DNA from: Allacma fusca
Taxonomy: Eukaryota > Arthropoda > Collembola > Symphypleona > Sminthuridae
Assembly: GCA_947179485.1 (NCBI GenBank)
Contig: OX359246.1
Coordinates: 35,877,632-35,941,631 of the forward strand
Length of the DNA stretch: 64,000 nt
Direction: 5' to 3'
In this document: piece by piece, positions 1 to 12,200 of the stretch
Layout of the letters: the number at the start of each line of letters is the position of its first letter
Numbering within the stretch: position 1 is the first letter of the stretch
Notes under the pieces: model-generated
Databases searched by the model: none
What the model saw: only the letters and a program-made list of their open reading frames with translations
Told to the model about the DNA's origin: nothing
Made by a program: the position numbers and the translations under genes

Positions 1-812
1 TAATAATGATATCATTATGACGTTCAGTGCTAGCTGGGTGGCTTCTTTAATTTCAACACTTCATGTAATATTGCCAGCATGTTCACAGTTGACACCGTCA
101 GCACTTGTAGTATTGTTAGCACTAAGGGCGACAGTAACTGGAATCGTGAGAATGAAATATTTGAAAAACATACTGAGATTGACGAACGTGATTTTGTAAC
201 CACTCCTATATAAGCCAAGATTTTTCGGAATGCTCAGAGATTTGAAATAATGTATGACTTACGTGAGTATATAAAATGTATCAGTGGTCTTTCAGCAATA
301 AACGTTTGCTACAAAAACACTGGGTCTAACAATTATCCCTGTTTATTCCTCATATTTTTCTGAGAATAGGTGAAACATCATCAGCAAGGTTACCCCCACC
401 CTCCCCTAGGTATACACAAAATCATCAGATTCAAGACCCCCTCCCTCCCCCAAAAGTGAAACGTAATATGTGCACACTCCCTTAGTGGCTTTACATTTTA
501 TTGCCAATCACCGATGATTATTTCAGTGAAACTGCATACTACTGCAGTGTAATGCATAAATACAATAAGTTCATATTATACAAATATTAGTCAGCAAGTT
601 CCTCATTATTGATTATTTACTATTTAGAACGGAAATCATTAAATCCATATATACATTCTGGAATTTGGTAAGAAAAACTCAAATCCAGAGAAAAAGTAAT
701 ATTTATTGTAAAATATCCGTACTAACATTGGAATCCTTCTTTTGAAATGCTTGTACATATTGTGTACATTGTGATGTGCAGGAAATTACTGTTTAATGCA
801 TATTATAATGGA
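1..812. other. Intergenic, downstream of the gustatory receptor gene
   Basis: No coding region is supported here. Short open frames near positions 17-218 exist on both strands but carry no recognisable motif. A C-rich tract lies around 424-450. A minus-strand AATAAA signal (positions 702-707) sits about 105 bp past the stop codon of the gustatory receptor gene and is a plausible polyadenylation signal for it. Confidence 0.5.
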
Positions 813-2776
813 TTACGAAAAATTATTTCCACTGGCTTGAAGCAGTACAATTTCGAAGGTCAAAACAACGCTGACTAAATTTAGCATGAAGGGTTTTGTG
901 ACAACAAAACAGTTTAGCCCAGTCAGTCCTAACGTTGTTGATATGGTTGATCGTTCTACACGCTCTACCTGCAAAAATGTATATTCCTATTGTTTCTATT
1001 TATTTTTAATTTACATTGTTCTTATCAAGCTCAAATATTTATCCTTCTCGTATCATGTCACACTTAAGTATAGGGCAAGATTACCTTGAGCGAGTAGCTG
1101 TCCAGGGGACATTTCCGGAATAGCTGGAGGAACTCATTGCCACTGTCGTGAATTCTGGATGCAAACAATGTCATAACATAAACCCGGCACAGGAGATGTA
1201 AAAATGACCAAGTTTCGTAGACCTCAACCGCTGTGGAGTCCCTGTCCGGAGTTGTTCCGTCCAATCCCATATGAAGCTAATTTGGTAAGGTAATTATATA
1301 AATAGTAAATAAATAGTGCGTGTAATCATTAATCCCAATAGTTTTAGAACACATGCGTGTATAATATGCACGTGTGTATAAATCATTACTTAAATAACTT
1401 ACATGAACAATGACAAAAAATAAGTTAACAGCATACGAGGTGAAGATCAAAGGCGACAGAAATGCCCTCGTTGAATTTAAGAGCGACAGGAGTGTCTCAA
1501 AATCTGTAGTTAAAGTATCCCATTTCCTGTAAACTTTTCAAAAACACTTTCTTACATTTCCCTCAAAAGTCGACATATGGTCTGAGATTACTTTTTTGGA
1601 AATAATTATCTATGTATAACTTTTTGATTATCGACACATTCAATAAAATCTTTTACGTTCAGATTCGTCCTCAATCTGATGATTCTTGTCCACACGGACT
1701 TTCAGAATGTTCTCCCTTGCATGCTTCTCTATTGCCCGGAACTGGAAGTACAGAGCTCGGGATACAATAATTACAAATATGTCCACAAAATTCCAAGCGT
1801 ACAAAGATAGTTTGTTCCAGATGAAGAACAAGCAAGAGAGTGCAACATGGTAAGGGAATTGCGTAGACCATCTGTAATGATGGTTATAAAAGTATGAACG
1901 CAGAGGATCAAAATTATCCATTGTCGGGTCAAGTATCCCTTGAAAGTAGGAAAAATTTACACATTTTATTACATGAATTCCCATTGGTTATCAATTTATT
2001 TTCTAAAATCCTTACAGTCAAGCAATGTGAACTGAATGGACTGCTGGAGCAGGTTTTCAAAAACCGCTGAGGTAAATAACAATCCGAAAATTAACCAGAC
2101 ATCACGCTTCAGCGTCCTGTCTTCATTATTATAGGAGACCTTGCTCTCTTTCCACGTTTCCAGAACGGATCTCAATTGGTCATTTCTTCTGAACATGTAC
2201 ACATATCTGTATAAGGATCGGCAAACGATTTAAATTGATTTGTACGTCATTGTTAATTACTACAATTTTTTTGCATTAGAAACAGAAACTATATTCTGAG
2301 ATTCTTACCCAAATAAACCCACAAAATAATACAATACAGGATTTGCTGCTTCCACAAATTCCTGCACACTTTTGCTCCCACTTGTAAGCAAACAGAAGAT
2401 TGAGAGTCCCAAACAAAGAAGCAACGATAACATGATGAGGATGCTGATCACACTTTTGATACTCCAGCAACTAAAATGGGCAATTAATTAAGATAATTAT
2501 ATAAATTCAATATATGTTACAACATTAAATGAATATTAAATAATTATTTTTCTGGAACATAGTTCAAAAACCTAACCGAAAATTAAGTGCTTCGTGATTA
2601 TCCTTATTCAAACCACCCAATGGTAAAACCCCAATGGCCCGTCCAAACAGCAAAAATGGACGAATGGATTTGTAAAGGTCACTGCTGTATTTCACATCCA
2701 GGTCCAAGGAATTTTCCCGTGGTACAGGCTGTTGGTCTGTAACCATTTTAGAACAAGATTCCTTGAGTTTCCTCAT
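813..2776 (-). CDS. Gustatory receptor, sugar-receptor-like (7tm_7 family), seven exons
   Basis: Predicted seven-transmembrane ligand-gated channel of the arthropod gustatory receptor family, acting in the plasma membrane of chemosensory or nutrient-sensing cells. Exons, 5' to 3' on the minus strand: 2577-2776, 2309-2470, 2016-2206, 1657-1938, 1403-1503, 1085-1276, 813-968. Every junction has GT/AG, and the intron phases match throughout (2,2,1,1,0,0), giving 1284 bp, 427 aa plus stop, the usual family length. Visible hallmarks are an N-terminal segment SIRPFLLFGRAIGVLPL like that of insect sugar receptors, a loop before the last helices with ASRIHDSGNEFLQLF, and a C-terminus with LTGLNCFVVTKPFML followed by LTFEIVLLQ, the TYEIVLLQ-type signature of the last helix. 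The start is the first ATG of the first exon; an ATG eleven codons on (2744-2746) is an alternative, as is an upstream exon I cannot see. Family assignment is strong; sugar specificity is inferred only from N-terminal resemblance. Confidence 0.86.
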
Positions 2777-3436
2777 CTCAGGGCAAAATGGGCACGACTG
2801 TGACTGAAACTCCTTTTCCCATAAATCCCGGTGTTGTTGATCAATAATGCATCGGTCGGATCCTTATTACACAATCGATTCCTGAGTGAAATGGGAAAAT
2901 GTTTGCTTATCATCAAGTTACTATTAGCAAAGCAAACAGAAAAAATCTGCGCAAAAAGTTTACCTTGTAAGGTAAAGCTCCATTTAATATTTCCAGGAGC
3001 TATGATGGAGTTTTTTGCAAACATGTCATTTACAGATGGTACAAAGCCCCTGTAATTATGTACCTTCAAAGGTGGGATAATTGTCCAACTCATAACCATT
3101 GACAGCTGCGTCAAGCAAAAATAAACCTAAATGTGATAAATTTGGAGGTATGACGCAGTGGTAACAGCAACTCAATGTCAGTGACAAAAACAAATAGACG
3201 CATCCATCAACTTAGGACTCAAATCTGAAGCTTTCGAAGAGAAGTACGTTGTTTATTTATTACAATACATCTTTTTTGTGATAATGTTCAGAAACATTTT
3301 TATAAAAACTATATTTAGCTCTCCTTGACCTCGTAAGCTATGGAATTATATATACACAAGGAATATATACAGAGATAATATTACAGTACGAACATCAATA
3401 CTTGTCAAATAATTATCATGGTTTAAGAGATATAAA
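2777..3436. other. Intergenic between receptor and transporter genes
   Basis: Separates two minus-strand genes: the 5' end of the gustatory receptor and the 3' end of the Tret1-like gene. It contains a 113-codon minus-strand open frame (2773-3114) with no recognisable similarity. A minus-strand AATAAA at 3252-3257, about 180 bp past the Tret1-like stop, may be its polyadenylation signal. Confidence 0.5.
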
Positions 3437-5111
3437 TTAAGCGTCCATCACACGACTTTTGGCATTCCCTTTCTCAAAGGATTTCTGAATCTCATCCAAA
3501 CTCTTACCCTTTGTTTCAGGAACAAAAATGTAAACAAATACAGTTCCTAGAGCACAGATCCCAGCAAAAGCCCAGTAACAACTGTAAGAGCCTACGGTTT
3601 GCTTCACATCTTCAAAGAAGAAAGTCACCAGGAATGCCAGGAGCCAGTTGAAGGATGTTGCCATTGCTGATGCCTGTCCTTTAACGTGTGGTGGCAACAG
3701 CTCACCCATCATTAACCAAGGGATCGGTCCGAAGCCAACACTCATTGCAATAATAAAGGCTATCAAGCTGGCCAAAGGTAGCCAACCGATCTGAGCTGCG
3801 AATTCCGGGTTGAATTCCTTCAAATAAAAGAAAAATCCCAATCCAACAAGGAACAGGGACATGACAAGATCCGAAAATAGAAGCAGGACCTTCCGCCCAG
3901 CTTTGTCCATGAGTAAGCTCGACACCAGGGATGCTAGAACTTGGACTGTCCCGATGATGACAGTGCACATCGATGGAGCGAGAGAGCTTCCTGCATCGGT
4001 GAAGATGTCTGTAGTGTAAAAGATCACGGCATTCACCCCGCTCAATTGCTGGAACAGCATCAATGCCATGCAGATCAACGTCGGTTTTAAAATCGATGGA
4101 TGAGTAAAGTCTTTCAGACTTGCAGAATTCAATTTACTGTCATCAACACTTCTCTGAATGGCCAAGAATTCTTCTTCTACTACTTGAGAGGACGATGCTC
4201 CGCGAAGCCATCGAAGAGACTCGATTGCTTCGATGTGCTTCCCTTGGCTTATGAGCCAACGGGGCGATTCTGGCGCGAACATCATCAATGACACTAACGC
4301 CATTGGACTGCAGGCGCAAATTACTGCTAGCCAATCCCATGGAGCGATGATTCCAACAATATACCTGCATATTTTAAAAAAAACAAATCATTGTATCTCA
4401 TCATGTAAAACATGCTTATTGGAAATCAAGTTTTGAATTTGAAACACTATTTTGTAAAAACATACGTAAATAAAATCCCAATGGCGATCATCAGATTGAA
4501 TCCAGCCCCCAGAAGTCCTCGAATCGAGTCTTCGGCAGTCTCGCCAATGTACACCGGTGCAGCCAATGAGAAAGCTCCGCCACAAAAACCTGTGACAAAC
4601 CTTCCCGCGTAAATCATTTGAAGATTCCAAGCGTACGTTATTAGCATCCATCCAATGACAAACGGTAATGCTAGGGCCATTATAGTGGTCTTCCGTCCGA
4701 AGGCTTCCACGCAGAAGCCGATCACAGGGCCGGAGATTAAAGCTCCGAGGGCTACTAAAGAACCAATCCAGGAGGCTGGCTGCCAGGAAACGCCCTCACC
4801 AATGAGCGTCCCATTCTCATAAAAAGCTCCGAAGTCCGGATGGTCCCTGAGCTGACTCATGGCTGGGGAGCTATACCCCAAAACTGTTCCTAATCCGAAG
4901 GCTCCCATACAAGCTGCAAAAATTTTAATTTAATTTTTAAATCCAACTTTTCCATTTCATTGGATGTCACTGTAGCCTTCCCCTGATTTTCATTTTTATT
5001 ATTTACCCCAATATTCAATCAATATTATTGTTTACCTGCGAGGGCTGCTAGTATCTGGGGGCCTTTTTTGGTACTCTTGTCATTACCACTCACTGAATTC
5101 GCAGATAACAT
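3437..5111 (-). CDS. Tret1: Facilitated trehalose transporter Tret1-like (MFS sugar transporter)
   Basis: Twelve-helix major facilitator superfamily sugar porter; Tret1-type proteins move trehalose or hexoses across the plasma membrane. Exons are 5036-5111, 4466-4913 and 3437-4364 with intron phases 1 and 2 matching; the total is 1452 bp, 483 aa plus stop, normal for the family. Sugar porter signatures are visible in order: GRKTTIM after helix 2, AGRFVTGFCGGAF in helix 4, PVYIGETAE, the central-loop PESPRWLISQGK, QQLSGVNAVIFYTTDIF in helix 7, a second GRKVLLLFSD, GPIPWLMMGELLP in helix 10, and the C-terminal PETKGKSLDEIQ. The first exon encodes only about 25 cytoplasmic residues and supplies the start ATG at 5109-5111. 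No frameshift or missing motif is seen. Substrate is inferred from family resemblance and could equally be glucose. Confidence 0.9.
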
Positions 5112-7332
5112 TTTGAAACAATGAGTAATATTTGACCTGGTTCACTGGCGTATTTCAAACTGTATGTGGTTCCCAATGATTTAATCACTGTACGGAGATT
5201 TGCAAAAATGTTTCCTAAGGAAACTGTGCTTAAAACTTGAGATTTAAAATTTTGGATTGAAACCCTTGAATATTTACTGTTACTGGAGAGTTGTATCCCA
5301 AAGGATGATTTAAGAATGACTGAACCGGAAATATTTTATACCTGTGGGGTTAAGTCCCCCTAATTATTGCAAAGGGCTAATTATCCCTTGTTATTCAATG
5401 CCCAGTATCAAGACACCTCGTAAATCTTTCCAGTATTGTTGTGAAGACTGCATCAAATGTAATTGCTAAAACGTTATCAGTTATAACCAGTGTCGGTCCA
5501 ATTGTGTTTTCACAAATTTAAAAACAAAACCCTCTTCCTGAATCCGGGACTGTCAACTGTGTAGCTGTTACGTCCTGATTAAGCAAAACTGGAAAATTTT
5601 GGCTTTAATTGAGGAGATTGCATTGTCAACATGAAAGAAGAGTCTTGTACTGAGGGATCCAACTTCCCAAATGATTTTCAGCTTCAGCAGAGCATCCTCT
5701 TTGATAATGACTTTAGAGTTTTATCTTACTACAAATATGCTAGTACATAATAAGAGGATAATACAATTAACGACGTAAATATGACAGGATCGATATGAGC
5801 AAATTGAGCTTTGAAATCATGTCTGTGACAGGATATTGGTTGAAGTACACATGAACTATACGCTGATAATTATGTATCTGCATTTTTGGTGCATGTACAT
5901 ACATACATACATATGTATGTATCTCTCCTGTAGACGCATAATGCAATTACACTTCATTTCCATATGTGGTTGTTTACACATCCTACTACACACGTATTTT
6001 TCATAAGGGGAATATTCGTAGAATTCTGAAAAACCTAACACTAATTAACATTACAACGGCTTATCATATGCGTCTTGAAGGGTTCAAGTTCACTGTCTCA
6101 TTGTTATGGAACCTCAAAGTCTAATTTTGCTTTGTTTACGTTTACTTTATTGCGATAACTACTATTTAGCCCAGAGCCGAACTAGACTAATTCTAGGAAG
6201 AGCATGTACTGTAGGGCACACATTAGTACTACAAAGGTTTTTCTCTTCAATATAATCTATATAGGAATGATTACAAAATACTGTACCTATAATATAGGTA
6301 TAGCCCCGTGTGTAAGGTATGTGAATTCTTACATCAAAATTCATATATGTCTAAGAGCAAGAGACATGTGTTTCAGGTATTCTATAATTTATGTTAAAGG
6401 ATTCAAAAAAGGTTGGAAGTTAGCAAGGTAGCATGTCATCGTTGTGGTGACACAATATTTAATGGGAAAACATAAACAACCATTTAAAAATCATCAGCGG
6501 CACTCTATCACAGCAGTTCTTAAACCTTATCATAATTTATGAGCCGCTCAGAAAATACGAGCTAGCTGTCAACACTATACATACATACGTATGTAGTTTG
6601 TAATATAAACAAAAACTGCAAGCTGCTACATACATATGTGGACGTTGCAAGAAATTTATCCCACACTTTTGTATTCCCTATGTACCAAATACGAATGCTT
6701 TTACGTATGACAATGTTGTAGCACTCACTTTGGCTTCTTAAGCATTCTGAACAAAATAGAAACTTACATATGTTGGAGTGCTTTAGCTTATTGCTTTTTA
6801 CAGAATTATAACTAGGGTGTCATTCATGATTATTTCAATAGTGTATTGAGTTTATCCTTGTTTTGCTTAAACAATATTATTTTCTGTATATTTACATAAA
6901 TAATGCGAACGATTTTTCCTGTCATTGCATTATTTCGAATTCAATCCTAGTGCTACTCCACTTCAGAAATATACGGATGACACAATTTTGAAGTTCAAGT
7001 GCGCATATCGTAATCCATGCAACGCAGGGAAAGGAAGATTTTTGGAATTATTCCTTTTTACAAAGTCATAGTTTATTTATTTATTTGCATGCACATAACG
7101 TTAGTACAAATTAATAGTAAATAAATTATAGTTTGAATACAATTATTTCCAGGAAATCGAAATACAGCCAAAGGCTTATATTGTATCATAGAAATGTATT
7201 GTATTTATATTAGACGCTAAAATTCACAGTCGGTAATATTCACCCTTTCAAAAGTCAAAGAAAAAATTCAGAATAATTACTAAACATCACAAAAGTTACA
7301 ATAGAGATTTTGGGCAACTCCGTTTGAAATCA
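5112..7332. other. Intergenic, AT-rich
   Basis: No coding region supported. It contains palindromic TACATACATATGTATGTA-type simple repeats (about 5890-5922 and 6575-6600). AATAAA signals on the minus strand (about 7072-7085) could end the hairy-like transcript from 7333. Upstream sequence of the Tret1-like gene lies just right of 5111, but no TATA or other promoter element is convincing. Confidence 0.5.
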
Positions 7333-9266
7333 TCACCATGGTCTCCACATACTGTCCCTGCCGGAAGAAGAAGAGTCTGCCTCGGACTTTATCATAGGCT
7401 CGACTTTCCCTACCCTCACGTCCCTCTCCCTCTTAGTAGCTTTCTCATGTTTCCCCACAGAGAAATCCAGGGGGATCCCTGGCCCACCGATGTTAAACAT
7501 TGGAGTGGTATTGGTCCCTTTTTCATTTGGGTTCTCAGGGTCGATTCGGATTACATTCGGACGCTGAGGGGCGGGAGGGGACGGAGGAGGGGTGGGGGGA
7601 CGGCGTGGAGTGGCCGTGAAGCTAGGTCTGTGTCGGCTGGACTCAAAACCGGAACTGGTAACTGTAGAGGAAGGGGTTGTAGGGTTGATGTATCTATTGT
7701 TATTCAGATCTCCGACAGTGGGTGGGGCTGAGGGAGGGGAGATCAGTCCCGCTGAGGACTGCGGACCCGAAGGGTGCATCCCATGGGTATTTGGGGTCAC
7801 TGGGGAGGGCGGCACTGGGAATGGCATTGAGAGTGGAGAATAACGTGGGGAGCCAAATGCCATTGGTCCAACTTGCTGCAGTCCATTCACACAAGATCCC
7901 AAATGCCCACTTAGTCTTTGCTTCACCCCTGTCTCTACCCCGTCCAGTCTTCCCAGGTATCTTCCAACCTAAAAAATTTAAAAAAAAATTATTACAAAAA
8001 TTGTATTTTTCCATCCACCGTTTTCCTTCAAAGAATCCTATACTTAAGCAAAGAGTCCCAGAATTCGGGCTCCAGTGAGCTATTAACCTGTAACACATCC
8101 TTATAAAAAACTGTCTCCGTAGTGAAAAAAATAGAACGTCGATGTTAAATACGAAGTTTTTTCCTCAAAAATTGTAGAAATAGAGCTAAAAGTAAAGGGA
8201 AATATTATTTGACACTAATTTATTGTAGACTAAATTGCTTTTAGCGTTTGTACTCCCACATGTTAATTGTATTAGTAATGAAGTACTGAGTGCCTGTACA
8301 TGTCAAATCGTTAGCATAATAAAATATAATTATGTATGTATGTATCGAATGCATACAGCGTACAGTGTCTGAGTTATAAAGCATTCCTAAGTATACAGTA
8401 AAAAGGTTCTCATTTGAAACCGTAGGATCTGAACGTCTCAAAACAAGCGAGAGAAAATTAACAGTACAAGGGAAAATGCCTCTTCAAATATATACATACA
8501 TATAAATGTAAAGGATCTGATATAGGAAACCATTACTGTGACAGCTCTCATTGTCATAGTTAATGTACTTATATCTACCAGATGGTAATGAATACAAGTA
8601 ATTTCAAAGGAAATGTCAAAACACTAACCTCAGTGGCGCACTCATTGAATCCGTTCTTGAATCGGTGGAGCACAGTTGGGTCCGTGGCCATAGCAATTGC
8701 CAATTGATTCCTCTGAACATTCTGCAAATGTCTCACGGTCAGCTCCAAAATATCCGCCTTCTCAAGCTTCGAATGTCGGGCCGGGTCTTTCCTCATAGCT
8801 TCTAGTAAAATCCCTTTGAGCTCATTAAGACAATTGTTGATCCTCGCCCGACGTCTCTTCTCCATAATGGGCTTGTTGCTCTGTGAATGAGCATAAAAGT
8901 CAATAGTCTCACTTTGCCCCGTACCTACTACTACTCACACTCATAGCTATAAATAGTACAGAGGAATAATATACTGAATGGAGAAAAATCCAGCTAGAAA
9001 TATACATTGGACTGTGGATCTATTAATAATTATGATAATTATTACCCATAAACAAAAATCCCGTCAATGAGAATATGTAATAATATAATTACTTAGATAT
9101 ACACACATAGTTCATCTAGAACTACTGTACACATTAGAAAATCCCTTACCTTTCTATCAGGCTTGCCTCCATTATTCCCAGTGCTACCGATCAAATCCGG
9201 AGCATAGTCCCCCTCATCATCGGAATTATCATCCAAGAAGGATTGCAAACCACTGTCGACCTTCAT
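7333..9266 (-). CDS. h: Hairy-like bHLH-Orange transcriptional repressor (copy 1)
   Basis: Nuclear DNA-binding repressor of the hairy/E(spl) class. Exons are 9150-9266, 8629-8880 and 7333-7968, both introns phase 0; 1005 bp, 334 aa plus stop. Residues 1-39 are acidic ([10 protein letters not shown]). The bHLH spans about residues 40-98, with the basic-region proline and core [19 protein letters not shown], identical to the arthropod hairy consensus. The Orange domain (about 110-150; [16 protein letters not shown]) is split by intron 2 exactly between E and V. A Pro/Ser-rich linker follows, and the protein ends in WRPW (331-334), the Groucho-recruiting tetrapeptide. The family binds E/N-box DNA as dimers and works in patterning and neurogenesis. 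The start ATG (9264-9266) opens the first exon. Hairy is preferred over deadpan because the sequence between helix 2 and the Orange domain and the spacing match hairy best; orthology was not tested. Confidence 0.92.
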
Positions 9267-12200
9267 CCTTCCAAATAGATATATCTAATCACTGATAGCT
9301 CCAAACCCCGTTAAATAACCTCAGTGTCACTTGTCACAGGTACAAATCCGTCCTCACAACAACTTCTATTTACGTCTCACCTCTCCAACAAATGACTGCC
9401 CCTTGAGGTGTAATTATCCCTAAAATTCTCAGAAGAATATTAATTCTTACGACACAGGAGCAATAACAATTCCCAGTCCTATGCCCTCAGACTTAACAAT
9501 CTTTGAACTCGTCGGAAAGGACAGATCGGAAAGAGGGAAATCCCAGTCGGAAGTAAGTAAAAATTGGAGAGAGGAGCTCCGTTCCTAGTAAGCTCACAGG
9601 AAAGCAGTCACAAGTCGAATGAGGAAAAGTCTCACGCTAAGAAATCTTTAATTCCTTCCCATAGGACCATGTCCAATAGAGGAGTGAAAATGTACACATC
9701 CCGTAAAATACAGTATACGTGTTCAAAGGGCATGCACAGCCTTCCTCATACATACATAATTACATACACACTGTCCCTACAACTACAATTTTAAAATACC
9801 TCTACAGCTGACTCCGTATAAGTATAAGACGAGGGTAATCGAGTGCAACAATGAGATAAAATTCTAATGCATTTAGTCTACACAAGTATACAGAGCCAGC
9901 AATTGAATCAACATGTAAGGCACCAGGTACCCCCTGTTTTTTCCCCATCTCACCTGGTCTTACAAATACATATGTATTTAAGTACTTCCATGCGGTCTGG
10001 TTCCCAAAACTATCGAGGGTCTTTCTCCATTGGGATCCCTAGCGTAGTAAAAACGCGTAGTGTGTCCACATTTTTACCTTTACATATACTTACAAGTAAA
10101 TTGCTTCACATGAGAAGGTTCCGGTGTGGGTAAGTGTACCTTCCCTAAATTATAACAGATGATTTGGGTTACACATACATACATACACATATATACACAT
10201 AAGTACATATAGATAGTTACAGGGATAGCGTATAGAGCTTGTAGTAGGGGAGAGGATCTGAGTGTGTGTGGATGTGCAGAGCCCTATATTTTACATTGAC
10301 TTGACATGTACGTGTAAAGTGTGGTGAGGATGGAGGCTCCCGTGGGAAACTTGTTTCGGGCCGTATGTTGAGCAATGAGGAAGGGTTAGCAAGTGGAGGA
10401 ATCTCCGTGGCAATAGTCCCAGTGCAGGCATGCATGATGCATGGGAATGCGGCAGTCCACATTGTTTTGGTTCCCATGAAGAGAAGGCGATGGACGTGGA
10501 GGAGATGAGCACGTCGTCGACGTCGGCCGACCAACGAGAAAATTATTATTGCTTGTATCAATAGATACAGATACATAATTATTTGTACATACATACGTAC
10601 ATACATAGAACAACCCATGCATTTACATTTACACTCTTTCTGGAGCTAGCCACACTTTATAGACTTTAGCTTTATTAAAATTACGTACATTTCCTGATCG
10701 CAACTCCCATAAAGAAGACTCCGTTTACATTTCTATAATTTGGATTTTTTTTCTCATTCTAAACTATGCAGATACATAATTCCCTCTACTCCCGCGGTTC
10801 CTACCCAAAGGAGGGTGGTTACCTACTTATGAAGTTAGAGCTTGACTTTGATTAGCAGTCCCGCTCTCACAGATTACTTTTGCCTTACAGTGCACTCTCG
10901 CTATGTAAGACAGCTCATCCTTGGGAGCAAAAATCCGACTTTATGCTTTTATAAGAAACTAACATTGTAGTAAATGGGAATTTGTCGGAACAATTTTTAT
11001 CCCATGGGGAATAATATACCCTCTATTTTTCTTGTAGGAGCTCACTGTAGAAATGTATTTGTGTGAGTATGTGTATGCAAGGATCGTAAAATAAATGAGT
11101 ACGGATTTTATTATAGAGAATATATGCTTTACTGCAAGTTAAAAAAATCCTCCGTATAAGTGTGTATGTATGTATGTGTGGGGGTTAGGATAAGATAATG
11201 TACGTATACATAATTATGTATAAGTATGTGCACAAGTCTTAATGGTAAAGTGCCCCGTCTAGATTCAAAAGCTCCTCAAATGATCATTATCCCACTGGAT
11301 TTCCCATGCTTGTCATGCAGACAGGCACACGGCCGGTATCACGATCTGACCGGGGCAGCCTCCCAAATAATTTCTTGAGCATCTCTCCCATTAAACCTTG
11401 CATATTACTACAGAGCTCTCTCTCTCTCTCTCTCTCCATGGGTGAAAGATTCGAAGGGACTATGCGTGAGAGGATGAGATAGTTATGTGAGACTCCGGCG
11501 CTGTGTAAAAAGGAGTCACAATTGTGACTATAGACCTGATGATTGATTTAAAATTCCTTGGAGTATTCACACGATTTAACAATATTGCAATTTATGGATA
11601 CCTCCTAGGAATTTTAATATTTCTATGGCCATTAGCTCGGGAAATTGCTCTTGTACATGATGATTTATTAGGACGAATAATCTTATTCCTTGTCCCTTGT
11701 TTACTTGTATTCTCTCAACCACCTTTTGGACCTCTCGTGGGCTCGAGTATGGGTCCAGCAGGGCTGGGGAAGAGAGTACAGAGTAGATTCTTACAATTTT
11801 ATCTTGATCCTGTACTCTTATATCCCCTCGTACAGTAATTAGTCAAGTTTTTATAAATTCATTAGCAGAGGTTTTTTTTTGTGTGTAAATTTCTGAACTC
11901 TCTACAACTTCTAGCTCGGCATGTGCTCCTAAAACGGCAGAGAATGATGGAAACTCCGGGAAGTTAAATTGTAGTAAATAAATCCAATTTTTTATCAAGG
12001 AGATAATAAAACAACTTTTGTACAAGTCCCAGAATATAGTCATACTAATTAAGGTGGGAATTCTATAGTTAGTTTTTTTTACACTAGGACTATCCCATCG
12101 TGAGTGCTTGATAAAACTAATCTAGTTGTTCAGAATTTAAAGTCAGAGGAGAGTTGAGGAGCAATTAAGGAGGAGAAACACCAGTTGTCAAAATGTGTTC

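Noticed and set aside
2773..3114. 113-codon minus-strand frame just upstream of the gustatory receptor
   Set aside because: No recognisable motif, and it is not needed: the receptor already has a start and a full-length product.
11524..11838. 104-codon plus-strand frame with hydrophobic stretches
   Set aside because: Begins at GTG, has no family signature, and is isolated with no splice partners; consistent with chance in AT-rich DNA.
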